Positions 1 through 6,903 are shown, counted from the stretch's first letter. The stretch is DNA of 13,469 bases from Bacteroidota bacterium (GCA_023409975.1 JAEYQO010000002.1:1-13469), one strand, 5' to 3'. Numbers and translations: made by a program. The notes: generated by a model from the sequence alone, not told the origin.

Positions 1-95
1 AAACGCTTCCGTTTTCAATGAGATTTCGATAAAAACGGACTTCCGCATTTTGCATGCCACAAATTTTCTTTCCGCGCCAGCAGCGGGTTTGACAC

Positions 96-118
96 GGGTC
101 GCGCGACCTTAGCGACCC
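96..118. promoter_or_regulatory. GC-rich palindrome and repeated GCGACC half-sites upstream of hutH
   Basis: Positions 97-108 form a perfect 12-bp palindrome, GGTCGCGCGACC. The half-site GCGACC occurs again 9 bp further on (103-108 and 112-117), so GGGTCGC at 96-102 can also pair with GCGACCC at 112-118 across a 9-nt loop. The site lies about 90 bp before the predicted hutH promoter. No T-run follows, so it does not look like an intrinsic terminator. A protein-binding operator is the likelier reading, but the regulator is unknown and the function is inferred only from symmetry and position. Confidence 0.3.
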
Positions 119-206
119 ATATTTCTGCCCTCCCCAACCCATTTTTGCACCATGATTCACGATAAACCCGGTTCTTCGAGAAGAAAGCGGTTCAAGTCCA
201 ACTTAT

Positions 207-214
207 TACTTTTG
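207..214 (+). promoter_or_regulatory. Bacteroidota -7 promoter element for hutH
   Basis: TACTTTTG matches the Bacteroidota -7 consensus TAnnTTTG exactly. No convincing -33 TTTG is present at the usual spacing. Transcription would start near 221, giving a leader of about 12 nt before the ATG at 233. This supports the ATG at 233 over the in-frame upstream ATG at 152, which would lie outside such a transcript. Confidence 0.5.
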
Positions 215-232
215 CGGCACAAGATCAACCTC

Positions 233-1711
233 ATGCAATTACCGGAGTGCATTTCAATTGAAAAACTGGGACAGTGGAATGAGCAGAAACTGGAACTATC
301 CGCAGCGGCTCGTGAACGCATCTTAACCAACCGTCGGTATCTGGATGATATCCTCAGCAAGGGCGAAACCTACTACGGAATCAATACAGGATTTGGTTCG
401 CTTTGCAATGTGCGGATCGCCAACGACGAACTGGCTCAGTTGCAAAAGAACCTTGTCGAGTCGCATGCCTGTGGCATGGGTGCCGAGGTGCCGGAAGAGA
501 TCGTGAGATGGATGTTAATGCTGAAGATCCATGGGTTGAGTCTGGGCTATAGCGGTGTGCGTCTTGAGATCGTGCAGCGGCTGGTGGATTTCTATAACCA
601 CGGTGTCCTTCCGGTAGTCTATGAGCTCGGATCACTGGGCGCCTCAGGAGACCTTGCACCGCTGGCACATTTGAGCCTCCCTATTTTCGGTCAGGGCTGG
701 GTGCGCTACCGGGGCGAGAAACGCGAAGCTGCAGGCATATTGCAGGATCTGGGCCTTGACCCGTTGCCTTTATCTGCAAAAGAAGGGCTGGCATTGCTCA
801 ATGGAACCCAGTTCATGAGCAGCTATGCTACCTGGTCGCTCCTGCGGGCAAGGAAGTTGTTAGTATGGGCAGATCTGATCGGTGCGCTCTCGGCGGAGGG
901 CTTCATGGCAAAAGAAGAGCCTTTTCGTCATCCCCTGCACCGGGTAAGGCCCCACAAAGGACAGCTAGAGACCGCAGCGCGCATTCTTTCGCTATTGCAG
1001 GGAAGTGATATTCAGGCGCTGCCCAAGCAGCAGGTTCAGGATCCATACTCTTTCCGCTGCATGCCGCAGGTTCATGGCGCCAGTAAGGATGCAGTAGCAC
1101 ATATACAGCAGGTAGTAGAAACAGAGATTAACTCGGTGACCGACAATCCGATCGTTTTTCATGATGAGGATGCCATCATGAGCGGGGGTAATTTCCATGG
1201 CCAGCCCCTGGCCCTGCATCTGGATTTCCTGGCCATCGCCCTTGCTGAATTGGCAAGTATCTCAGAGCGCCGTACTTATCTGATGATCGGAGGCCAGCGC
1301 GAGCTCCCACCCTTCCTATCACCGAATCCCGGCGTTAACAGCGGTTTCATGATCGCACAGTATACCGCAGCAGCGATAGTAAGTCAGAACAAACAACTTT
1401 GCACACCGGCGAGTGTCGACAGTATCGTAAGCAGTAACGGACAGGAAGACCATGTGAGCATGGGTGCGAATGCGGCTACGAAACTCTACCGTGTGGTACA
1501 GAACGTTCAGAGAGTGTTAGCGATTGAGCTGCTGACAGCGGTGCAGGCACTGGATTTCAGGAAGCCGCATCGCAGTTCAGACCCGCTGGAGCAGCTGCGG
1601 AGCGAATTCAGAACAGTAGTGAGCTTTATGGATCAGGACCGTATCCTCCATACTGATCTGATCAAAGCAGAAACATTCCTCGATCGGGACCCACAACAGT
1701 GGCTTCCCTAA
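233..1711 (+). CDS. hutH: Histidine ammonia-lyase (MIO-dependent)
   Basis: Predicted 492-residue cytosolic enzyme that removes ammonia from L-histidine to give trans-urocanate, the first step of histidine degradation. From Met at 233, the catalytic-Tyr motif YGINTGFG begins at residue 48. The Ala-Ser-Gly triplet that cyclises into the MIO cofactor is residues 137-139 (GSLGASGDLAPL). NGTQ is near 190, QDPYSFR at 269-275, GGNFHG near 318, and GQEDHVSMG at 403-411 carries the Glu typical of HAL where plant PALs have Gln. Ser-His at 77-78 also fits HAL. Length matches the family (about 500). An ATG at 152 would add 27 residues of Arg/Lys/Leu-rich sequence without family character, and the promoter at 207-214 lies after it, so 233 is chosen. 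No hutU, hutI or hutG is nearby. A related aromatic ammonia-lyase (tyrosine) is the main alternative; the GQEDH motif argues against it. Confidence 0.92.
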   Translation: MQLPECISIEKLGQWNEQKLELSAAARERILTNRRYLDDILSKGETYYGINTGFGSLCNVRIANDELAQLQKNLVESHACGMGAEVPEEIVRWMLMLKIHGLSLGYSGVRLEIVQRLVDFYNHGVLPVVYELGSLGASGDLAPLAHLSLPIFGQGWVRYRGEKREAAGILQDLGLDPLPLSAKEGLALLNGTQFMSSYATWSLLRARKLLVWADLIGALSAEGFMAKEEPFRHPLHRVRPHKGQLETAARILSLLQGSDIQALPKQQVQDPYSFRCMPQVHGASKDAVAHIQQVVETEINSVTDNPIVFHDEDAIMSGGNFHGQPLALHLDFLAIALAELASISERRTYLMIGGQRELPPFLSPNPGVNSGFMIAQYTAAAIVSQNKQLCTPASVDSIVSSNGQEDHVSMGANAATKLYRVVQNVQRVLAIELLTAVQALDFRKPHRSSDPLEQLRSEFRTVVSFMDQDRILHTDLIKAETFLDRDPQQWLP

Positions 1712-1722
1712 TATCCCGGACT

Positions 1723-2643
1723 ATGAGACTACCGGCTAATTCCTTTCTGGTCTATCAGGCTTATGGCGATAAAGGCATTCTTCAGGAATGTGTTTTCTCT
1801 CTGCTGACGCTATGCAGGCAACACCCGAAAGAAATTCTGGATACACTGGAGGTATGGATCTATACCGATCAACCAGAGTTCTTCCGGTCATTTAAAGATT
1901 GCAGTCTTCAGCTTCGGTTTCGCAAGCTGGACCATGATCAGATCACAGCCTGGAAGGGCACCATTGATTTTGTGCACCGCGTGAAAATCGAGATTCTGCG
2001 GGAGTTTACAAAAGAGCGGGAAGGGCAGGTCTTGTATCTTGATACAGATACGTACTTCACACAACCCATAGACCCGATCCTCAATAGAATTAGTAAAGGG
2101 GAGCTATACATGCACATTATGGAAGGCCTTGTGCATGAATCTGACAATGTGATTCTGGGTAAGCTTTCAAAATTCATCAAAAAGAACAATCCCCTGAAAG
2201 TAAACGGAAACCAACTGAACATAGCAGAAGATACCGCCATGTGGAATGCCGGAGTGTTAGGGTTTCACACGCGTTACCGCAGCTTGCTGGATGAGGTCCT
2301 CATCTTCACAGATGAAATCTATCAACAGTTTCACAAACATGTGGTGGAGCAGTTTGCTTTCTCATGGTATTTCCAGAATGCCGGAGCGTTGAAGACCGCG
2401 CATACCAACATATTTCACTACTGGAACCTGAAAGAGATCCGGTTAATTTTCAATTCTTTCTTCACTTATTTCGAAGACAGTAACTGGGAGGACTTGGTAC
2501 GCTATAGTGTCCTCGTTCAACTACCGGAACCCATGCAGCAGAAAGTCAACTTCCTTCAGAACAGAACACCATTGGAGAAATTTCAGAAGAAACACTGGAA
2601 ACCTCAGGAGCCCAGATGGGACTTGTTAGTGCGGCAACTCTGA
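1723..2643 (+). CDS. Putative GT-A-type glycosyltransferase, family not recognised
   Basis: A 306-residue soluble protein with no signal peptide or membrane segment. Around residues 104-111 it has LYLDTDTY, an Asp-x-Asp motif (Asp107, Asp109) after a hydrophobic strand, as used by GT-A-fold glycosyltransferases to bind the nucleotide-sugar metal ion. The preceding part alternates strand- and helix-like segments (FLVYQAYGD at the N-terminus, LEVWIYTD near 43-50), consistent with a Rossmann-like nucleotide-binding half. Donor and acceptor cannot be read from sequence. The ATG at 1723 is preferred, 11 bp after the hutH stop; a GTG at 1699 in the same frame would overlap hutH and add 8 residues. 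It probably shares the hutH transcript. Its 3' end overlaps the convergent phospholipase gene by 18 bp. The function is inferred from the DxD context only. Confidence 0.6.
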   Translation: MRLPANSFLVYQAYGDKGILQECVFSLLTLCRQHPKEILDTLEVWIYTDQPEFFRSFKDCSLQLRFRKLDHDQITAWKGTIDFVHRVKIEILREFTKEREGQVLYLDTDTYFTQPIDPILNRISKGELYMHIMEGLVHESDNVILGKLSKFIKKNNPLKVNGNQLNIAEDTAMWNAGVLGFHTRYRSLLDEVLIFTDEIYQQFHKHVVEQFAFSWYFQNAGALKTAHTNIFHYWNLKEIRLIFNSFFTYFEDSNWEDLVRYSVLVQLPEPMQQKVNFLQNRTPLEKFQKKHWKPQEPRWDLLVRQL

Positions 2644-4881
2644 GGAATCGGGGGCTGGCTGGGCCAGAAGTTTCAGGATTTTCTGCACCGCAAACCGGTT
2701 TTGAGGATGATATATCGCCTGATAGATATCCTGTTTTTCCTTTTGAGTAATATGAAAATTTAACGCAGCCACCTGATCCTCTTCCTGTGGGATATAGGTA
2801 AGATTGAGGAAGTGGATCTTATCAAACACTTCCGGCATCAGATCTTTGATATAGCCATGGTAGTATGATTGAAAAGGTTCCCATTTATTCTGGATGACGA
2901 AGATGGGATCGGAGATCATTGACTGAATACCTTTTTGCTGTGAGGGGGGAAAGACCTCCCATTCTTTATTGTCGCGTATCTCGAGGAAAATCACATCGCC
3001 CACATGCTGTTTGATCCAATCTTTATAAACCAGCAGGAAACGGCTGGCGACTTCCATGCCGTAATTATCACGCAGACCAGCGTCCATCACATTGATGTCG
3101 GGATTTGCAGGGAGCTTAACCACAGGAAGGACGAGGGGAAAAGTTGCGTTCATACGAAGCGCTGTGGTGAGGCGCAGATTATAAGGATGATGATCCTCGA
3201 AGAAGTTTACGAAATCGACTGCATCGACAGGTGTTAAAAAGCTGTCGCGTACAGCGTAGGCAGGTTGTGTGAGGTGGGCGTTTGGCTGGGAGGATATCAT
3301 CAGGCGGCGACCATCGTTGATAATAGTACCATTGAGAATGAGTTGCGGGATCAGCCCGGATTCTTCCAGTCGCTTAAACTCACCGATGGAACGGTCCAGC
3401 AAACCTTCAGTGTTTCTGATAAGCTCCTGTTCCATGGCATAGCCACGGTCTTTAGCATAGGAATATCCTGCAATGGAGATCTTATTAAACGGAGAGATCA
3501 GATCGACGCTGACAAGAGAAAACACGATGGCGTTGAGCAGATCTTTTCCTATGTTTTTAAGGTATTTTGGGTCGTAAGGATCCGAAACATTGCCCTCCAG
3601 CGCAGCGGTGTGAAGGCTCCGCCAGTAAGTGCTTCCTAACATCCCACCGGAAGCGCCGGTCATAAGCACCGTATTTTTAAACAACTTTCCACCGGAAAGG
3701 CTATCGATATACTGGAGGCTGCGAAAAGTCCAGTAGGCAGACCGTGAGCCTCCACCGCTCGAAGTGATGATCACCAGTGGTGGCTTAGCATGGTTTTCCT
3801 TTCCGGACAGCCAGGCATTAAGTCGGTTGATGCCCGCGAGGCTATCGCGCTGGTATCGCTCCGGCGTAAAAACCTTTTTCAGGCTTTCGTAGTTATAGCT
3901 GGGCTTATGAATATTTTCAACATTATAGTCGAGTCCATATGCGATACTTCTAAGGTCGAAGATCTTGTAGCGAACAAGAAGCGACAGGAGTGCACCAATG
4001 AAAACCCACCCCATCAGTTCCCAGGTTTTGAGAAAATACTTTACAGATCCGACCAGACCCATGAGCACGGCAAAGAGAATTAAAAAACCACCGCCGGCGG
4101 GTATCCGCAGACGCGGATTTTCCATGAACGCACCCAGCAAGACCAGCAATGCGAGAGCGAGGATCGTGGCCGTGATGGCATTCCTGTGGTGGCGACGCAA
4201 TACAGCCTGTAACAACCTGGGGTGATAGGATTCCAGGTCCCGGATACGCTGAACCCGAAGTGTTTCAGAGAGGTAGGTGTCGGCTCGTATGATATCGAAT
4301 TCCACATCGAGCGAATCGTAAGGAATGATCTCACGGATCAGTGAGGGGTTGGTGATGGAGGAGAGAACCGTTTTGAACAGGTCGCGGTCGACCCTGAAAA
4401 AGTAAAGAAATGAGATGAGGATCAGAAAGATGAATCCAAAATAAAAACTCAGTTGCAGCCTTACGATCTTGGCGATTTCTGTGTGCTCATGGTGCCATTG
4501 AAACCTTATGGACACGACAGAGAAGAAGATGAGGAACGTGAGTGGGATGATAGAGTTATTGATGCAATACTTAAGGAATGCCTGTCGTGTGGCACCGAGA
4601 AACGGAATTCTGTGGCTATGGATGATGAACGTAGTAATATTCCAGGCCATGACGAATATGGACATGCAACAACCCAGCAGAAACATGCTTAGAGCGCTGA
4701 TGCTTCCCAGGTATTCCGGGGCAAGAAAGAGCAGTGAGGCTCCGAAGTGTGCGGCGAAGTCGCCGGTAATCGTAAGCACCAGTATAACCCAGAACAAGAG
4801 GAGTAACTGGTATTTCCGGAGATGCAGCAGAAGTAACTGAATCGGAAGAAAACGATAAATACCTGTCAGAACCTTTGCCAT
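2626..4881 (-). CDS. Membrane-anchored patatin-like phospholipase
   Basis: A 751-residue protein with a multi-span N-terminal half and a patatin-type hydrolase C-terminal half. Hydrophobic segments lie at roughly 24-40, 46-56, 62-85, 105-125, 143-162, 236-251, 263-280 and 290-303. The patatin domain starts near 367: the oxyanion-hole motif GGGSR is 376-380, the nucleophile elbow GASGG places Ser411, and the DAG motif near 600 supplies Asp600, completing the Ser-Asp dyad. The family hydrolyses acyl esters of phospholipids; this protein's substrate is unknown. The ATG at 4881 is chosen; a TTG at 4893 would add only four residues. It lies 106 bp downstream of ctaA on the same strand, so co-transcription is possible. 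Its stop codon lies inside the last codons of the convergent glycosyltransferase-like gene. The catalytic motifs are intact; the membrane topology is my reading. Confidence 0.85.
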   Translation of the reverse strand: MAKVLTGIYRFLPIQLLLLHLRKYQLLLLFWVILVLTITGDFAAHFGASLLFLAPEYLGSISALSMFLLGCCMSIFVMAWNITTFIIHSHRIPFLGATRQAFLKYCINNSIIPLTFLIFFSVVSIRFQWHHEHTEIAKIVRLQLSFYFGFIFLILISFLYFFRVDRDLFKTVLSSITNPSLIREIIPYDSLDVEFDIIRADTYLSETLRVQRIRDLESYHPRLLQAVLRRHHRNAITATILALALLVLLGAFMENPRLRIPAGGGFLILFAVLMGLVGSVKYFLKTWELMGWVFIGALLSLLVRYKIFDLRSIAYGLDYNVENIHKPSYNYESLKKVFTPERYQRDSLAGINRLNAWLSGKENHAKPPLVIITSSGGGSRSAYWTFRSLQYIDSLSGGKLFKNTVLMTGASGGMLGSTYWRSLHTAALEGNVSDPYDPKYLKNIGKDLLNAIVFSLVSVDLISPFNKISIAGYSYAKDRGYAMEQELIRNTEGLLDRSIGEFKRLEESGLIPQLILNGTIINDGRRLMISSQPNAHLTQPAYAVRDSFLTPVDAVDFVNFFEDHHPYNLRLTTALRMNATFPLVLPVVKLPANPDINVMDAGLRDNYGMEVASRFLLVYKDWIKQHVGDVIFLEIRDNKEWEVFPPSQQKGIQSMISDPIFVIQNKWEPFQSYYHGYIKDLMPEVFDKIHFLNLTYIPQEEDQVAALNFHITQKEKQDIYQAIYHPQNRFAVQKILKLLAQPAPDSSELPH

Positions 4882-4987
4882 GCGTGAAGTCAAATCAATG
4901 TTTAAGCTACACCTTTTTTAGTAAGGCTGGCAGTGATTCGAAGGGAAAAATCTGACGATAAAAGACCAGAACAACAAAAGCGTATCA

Positions 4988-6049
4988 TTATTCAGGTTCA
5001 GAAAAGCCTGATTCCTGAGTTTGAAAAAGATATAGAGCCAGGAAAAGTGACATCAGCAGAAACATAGCCGTGAGCTGATGCAATTGAGCCAGCCACTCAT
5101 AGGCGCCGAAATTGCTGCTGCCCATCCTTGGACCCTCAAGCACGGTAAGGATACCCAGTACCAGCTGAACGATAATCAGAAGCAGGGGCATCCAGTGAAC
5201 GGTTGCAAAAAACCGCGAAGCAGAAGCATACCTGCTCATGGCAACGAACCAGTAAAGGCCATAGATGACGAGAATATAGGCCAGTAGCCGGTGAATAAAC
5301 TGAACATTAAAAGGGTTATTGAGCCAGCTCTCCGTGTTCATGGAATCGGGCATGAAAACACCATTCATATCAGGCCAGGTGGGTGCATAGGGTGCTGCTT
5401 TCAGGCCGGCCATGAAGGCTCCGTAGATCAATTGAATTGTAAGAAGAGAAATGAAGATCAGGGTAAGTCTTCTGCCTGAATCTGTTGGAACAAGCTTTGA
5501 CTCCGGTACGAGGAGTTTGAGTGCGAACCAGAAAGTATAGACCAGAAGCAGAAGTGCAGCCATGAAATGCAGGGCTAGTTTGATGTGGTTTACGTAGAGA
5601 TCGGTATCATTGAGGCCGCTGGCCACCATGATCCAGCCGATGAGCCCCTGAGCGCCGCCAAGCAGGAACAGAATGACCAGCGGGACGACCATATCCTTCT
5701 TAAAATAGCCCCTCACGAGGAACCAGATGAACCCGATAGCGAAAACAACCCCGAGAAGGCGTGCCCAGAGACGGTGGAACCATTCCCAGAAATAGATGAA
5801 CTGAAAATCGGAAAGGCTATAGTGGCTATTGAGATATTTGTATTGTGCGATCTGCTGGTATTTTTCAAATGCAGTCTGCCAGTCCTGTGCATTCATTGGA
5901 GGGAGCGCGCCCATGATTGGTTTCCATTCGGTTATAGAGAGACCGGAGCCGGTAAGTCGGGTGATACCTCCGAGAAGTATCTGAATGATAATCATGATGC
6001 AGCCCGTCAGGAGCCAATATGCGACAGCCCTTCTTTTCTTCTGTTCCAA
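4988..6049 (-). CDS. ctaA: Heme A synthase (COX15/CtaA family)
   Basis: A 353-residue inner-membrane enzyme that oxidises the C8 methyl of heme O to a formyl group, giving heme A for aa3-type cytochrome oxidase. The family block GGITRLTGSGLS is at residues 27-38, followed by EWKPIMGALPP. Paired histidines in membrane helices fit the heme sites: EWFHRLWAR (His92), NHIKLALHF (His155, His161), FIHRLLAY (His253) and HQLTAM (His324). About eight hydrophobic segments in two four-helix halves match the family, as does the length. The only possible start is TTG at 6049: an in-frame TAA lies four codons upstream and the next Met is residue 19, inside the first helix. A minus-strand TAnnTTTG promoter sits 15 nt upstream. 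Other oxidase genes are not in the window. Confidence 0.93.
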   Translation of the reverse strand: MEQKKRRAVAYWLLTGCIMIIIQILLGGITRLTGSGLSITEWKPIMGALPPMNAQDWQTAFEKYQQIAQYKYLNSHYSLSDFQFIYFWEWFHRLWARLLGVVFAIGFIWFLVRGYFKKDMVVPLVILFLLGGAQGLIGWIMVASGLNDTDLYVNHIKLALHFMAALLLLVYTFWFALKLLVPESKLVPTDSGRRLTLIFISLLTIQLIYGAFMAGLKAAPYAPTWPDMNGVFMPDSMNTESWLNNPFNVQFIHRLLAYILVIYGLYWFVAMSRYASASRFFATVHWMPLLLIIVQLVLGILTVLEGPRMGSSNFGAYEWLAQLHQLTAMFLLMSLFLALYLFQTQESGFSEPE

Positions 6050-6064
6050 TCCTTTGTTTTACGG

Positions 6065-6072
6065 CAAATTTA
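6065..6072 (-). promoter_or_regulatory. Bacteroidota -7 promoter element for ctaA
   Basis: Read on the minus strand the sequence is TAAATTTG, an exact TAnnTTTG match. It ends 15 nt before the TTG start codon of ctaA, so the predicted leader is only about 9 nt. No good -33 TTTG is visible at the expected distance. Confidence 0.5.
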
Positions 6073-6147
6073 CGGTACCTACATCATCGTAGCGGCCAGA
6101 ACGGATTTTTCATGACGAATCGGGTAGACAGTTGAGGTTCAATAAAG

Positions 6148-6178
6148 TTTGAAATACATAATTTTTTCTACAAATTTG
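6148..6178 (+). promoter_or_regulatory. Near-consensus Bacteroidota promoter before the structured region
   Basis: TTTG at 6148-6151 is followed after exactly 19 nt by CAAATTTG at 6171-6178. This fits the Bacteroidota -33/-7 arrangement (TTTG, about 19 nt, TAnnTTTG) with a single mismatch, C for the first T. The -7 element lies within the 12-bp palindrome TACAAATTTGTA (6169-6180), which could also bind a dimeric regulator. The predicted transcript would start near 6185, about 12 nt before the long inverted repeat at 6197. No coding sequence follows closely, so the product would be a non-coding RNA or a long HU leader. Confidence 0.4.
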
Positions 6179-6196
6179 TATTAACCTGAGGATAAA

Positions 6197-6374
6197 TTGT
6201 GTAATTTTCACCACAGGTATTCCCCAGTTTTAGCTGTAATGCTTAATCACAGTCAGGATCAGCTTCTTATTATTTAGGAAGAAAAATCAGCCGAGTTGTG
6301 ATTAACGATAGGAGGAGAGACAGTCTAGGAGCTAATTTCGGCAGAGAAGCAGGAACATACTGAAAATCACACAA
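6197..6374 (+). ncRNA. Candidate structured RNA: 178-nt rod of nested inverted repeats
   Basis: Successive arms nest in the correct order. 6197-6210 pairs with 6361-6374 (13 of 14). GTA at 6217-6219 pairs with TAC at 6358-6360, continuing as TTCC at 6220-6223 with GGAA at 6352-6355. TTAGCT at 6230-6235 pairs with 6330-6335. TTAATCACA at 6243-6251 pairs perfectly with TGTGATTAA at 6297-6305. CTTCT at 6263-6267 pairs with GGAAG at 6277-6281. The result is one long hairpin with a large asymmetric internal loop (7 nt against 24 nt), in outline like 6S RNA. A promoter-like element ends 18 nt upstream. I could not match it to any known RNA family from memory. Alternatives are an HU 5' leader element or a MITE-like repeat with 14-bp terminal inverted repeats, though I see no target-site duplication. 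Folding is by eye. Confidence 0.4.
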
Positions 6375-6378
6375 CTGG

Positions 6379-6463
6379 AGACCGTCTAAAGAATGATAAT
6401 ATGTTAGGCTGTGGTCTGATTGTTGTTATACTAAAGGCATTGGTACAGTTTTTAGACCTTTAG
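6379..6463 (+). promoter_or_regulatory. Mutually exclusive hairpins upstream of the HU gene
   Basis: AGACC at 6379-6383 pairs with GGTCT at 6413-6417, with TCTAA at 6385-6389 pairing inside with TTAGG at 6404-6408 (one wobble). A second hairpin joins CTAAAGG at 6431-6437 to CCTTTAG at 6457-6463. A competing pairing joins 6384-6392 to 6449-6457 (nine pairs, one G-U) and would break both. No T-run follows, so this is not an obvious terminator. If the HU mRNA starts upstream, this could be a switch-like leader. Evidence is complementarity only. Confidence 0.25.
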
Positions 6464-6555
6464 AATGGGAACGGAGAGAGCGTGTACAATTAATATTGAG
6501 GAGTTAACCACTATTTGCATAAACATTTTTTGTAAATCACTAAAACACCATTTTT

Positions 6556-6879
6556 ATGAGAAAAGCTGACGTAGTAAGCAGCATTGCTGAGAAAACAGGA
6601 ATTCCCAAAGTCGACATCCTGGTAGCGCTGGAAGCTTTCTTCAAGGAAGTTAAGACTTCATTGATCGAAGGCGAACCCGTATATGTACGTGGATTCGGAA
6701 GCTTTATCCTGAAAAAACGTGCTGCGAAGATTGGCCGTAATATAAAGAAGAATGTTGCGGTTGAGATTCCAGAGCATTTTATTCCGGCTTTCAAACCCGC
6801 CAAAGAATTCGTACAGGCGGTAAAGGAGTCGAAGCATGAAATGGTAGAGCACAAGGAAAGTGATCTGGTAGAACAATAG
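6556..6879 (+). CDS. HU/IHF-family DNA-binding protein
   Basis: A 107-residue histone-like protein that bends and compacts DNA as a dimer in the nucleoid. The N-terminal helices (1-38) are followed by the family signature around 42-52 (VYVRGFGSFILK). The DNA-embracing arm is about residues 54-75, ending in IPEHFIPAFKPAKEF. In the arm the usual Arg-Asn-Pro reads Arg61-Asn62-Ile63, so the DNA-intercalating proline of classical HU is absent; a related arm (RNI..N) is common in Bacteroidota paralogues often named IHF-beta. A charged tail of about 17 residues extends beyond the usual 90. The ATG is preceded by T- and A-rich sequence without a Shine-Dalgarno. It is the first gene of the plus-strand block, 50 bp before the TPR gene. 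Whether it forms homodimers cannot be read here. Confidence 0.93.
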   Translation: MRKADVVSSIAEKTGIPKVDILVALEAFFKEVKTSLIEGEPVYVRGFGSFILKKRAAKIGRNIKKNVAVEIPEHFIPAFKPAKEFVQAVKESKHEMVEHKESDLVEQ

Positions 6880-6903
6880 GGCTGTAGGGCAATGGTGATT
6901 CCG

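Larger units (their letters stand above)
6050..6555. other. Gene-free divergent region between ctaA and the HU gene
   Basis: About 500 bp, more AT-rich than the flanking genes, with no convincing coding sequence on either strand. From left to right it holds the ctaA promoter (minus strand), a plus-strand promoter candidate at 6148-6178, a long nested inverted-repeat structure at 6197-6374, and competing hairpins at 6379-6463. The last 90 bp lead into the HU start and contain AT-rich sequence; I could not place a clear TAnnTTTG element for the HU gene there. Confidence 0.7.

Noticed and set aside
1..55. Two overlapping minus-strand starts (ATG at 55 and ATG at 48), both open to the left edge, as a divergent partial gene
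   Set aside because: Only 16-18 codons are visible, both frames are open, and neither is recognisable; a real gene there is possible but cannot be supported.
2..112. Plus-strand open frame from the left edge to a TAG near 110-112 as the tail of an upstream gene
   Set aside because: The 36 residues resemble no known C-terminus and the frame is short enough to be chance.
152..232. In-frame ATG at 152 as the hutH start
   Set aside because: It adds 27 basic, Leu-rich residues not seen in the family, and the exact TAnnTTTG promoter at 207-214 lies downstream of it.
1699..1722. GTG start at 1699 for the glycosyltransferase-like gene
   Set aside because: It would overlap the end of hutH; the ATG at 1723 gives a natural N-terminal strand and a clean 11-bp gap.
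3265..3639. 124-codon plus-strand ORF inside the phospholipase gene
   Set aside because: It is antisense to a well-supported gene whose catalytic domain spans these bases, and its translation shows no domain features.
5585..6115. 176-codon plus-strand ORF opposite ctaA
   Set aside because: It is mirror-frame sequence of a transmembrane gene, rich in charged residues and with no recognisable motif.
6197..6374. Firm identification of the structured region as 6S RNA
   Set aside because: The shape is only loosely similar and I recall no diagnostic sequence to match; kept as an unassigned candidate.
6197..6374. Firm identification as a MITE from its 14-bp terminal inverted repeats
   Set aside because: The flanks (ATAAA and CTGGA) show no target-site duplication, and nested internal stems fit an RNA better; a copy-number search is needed.
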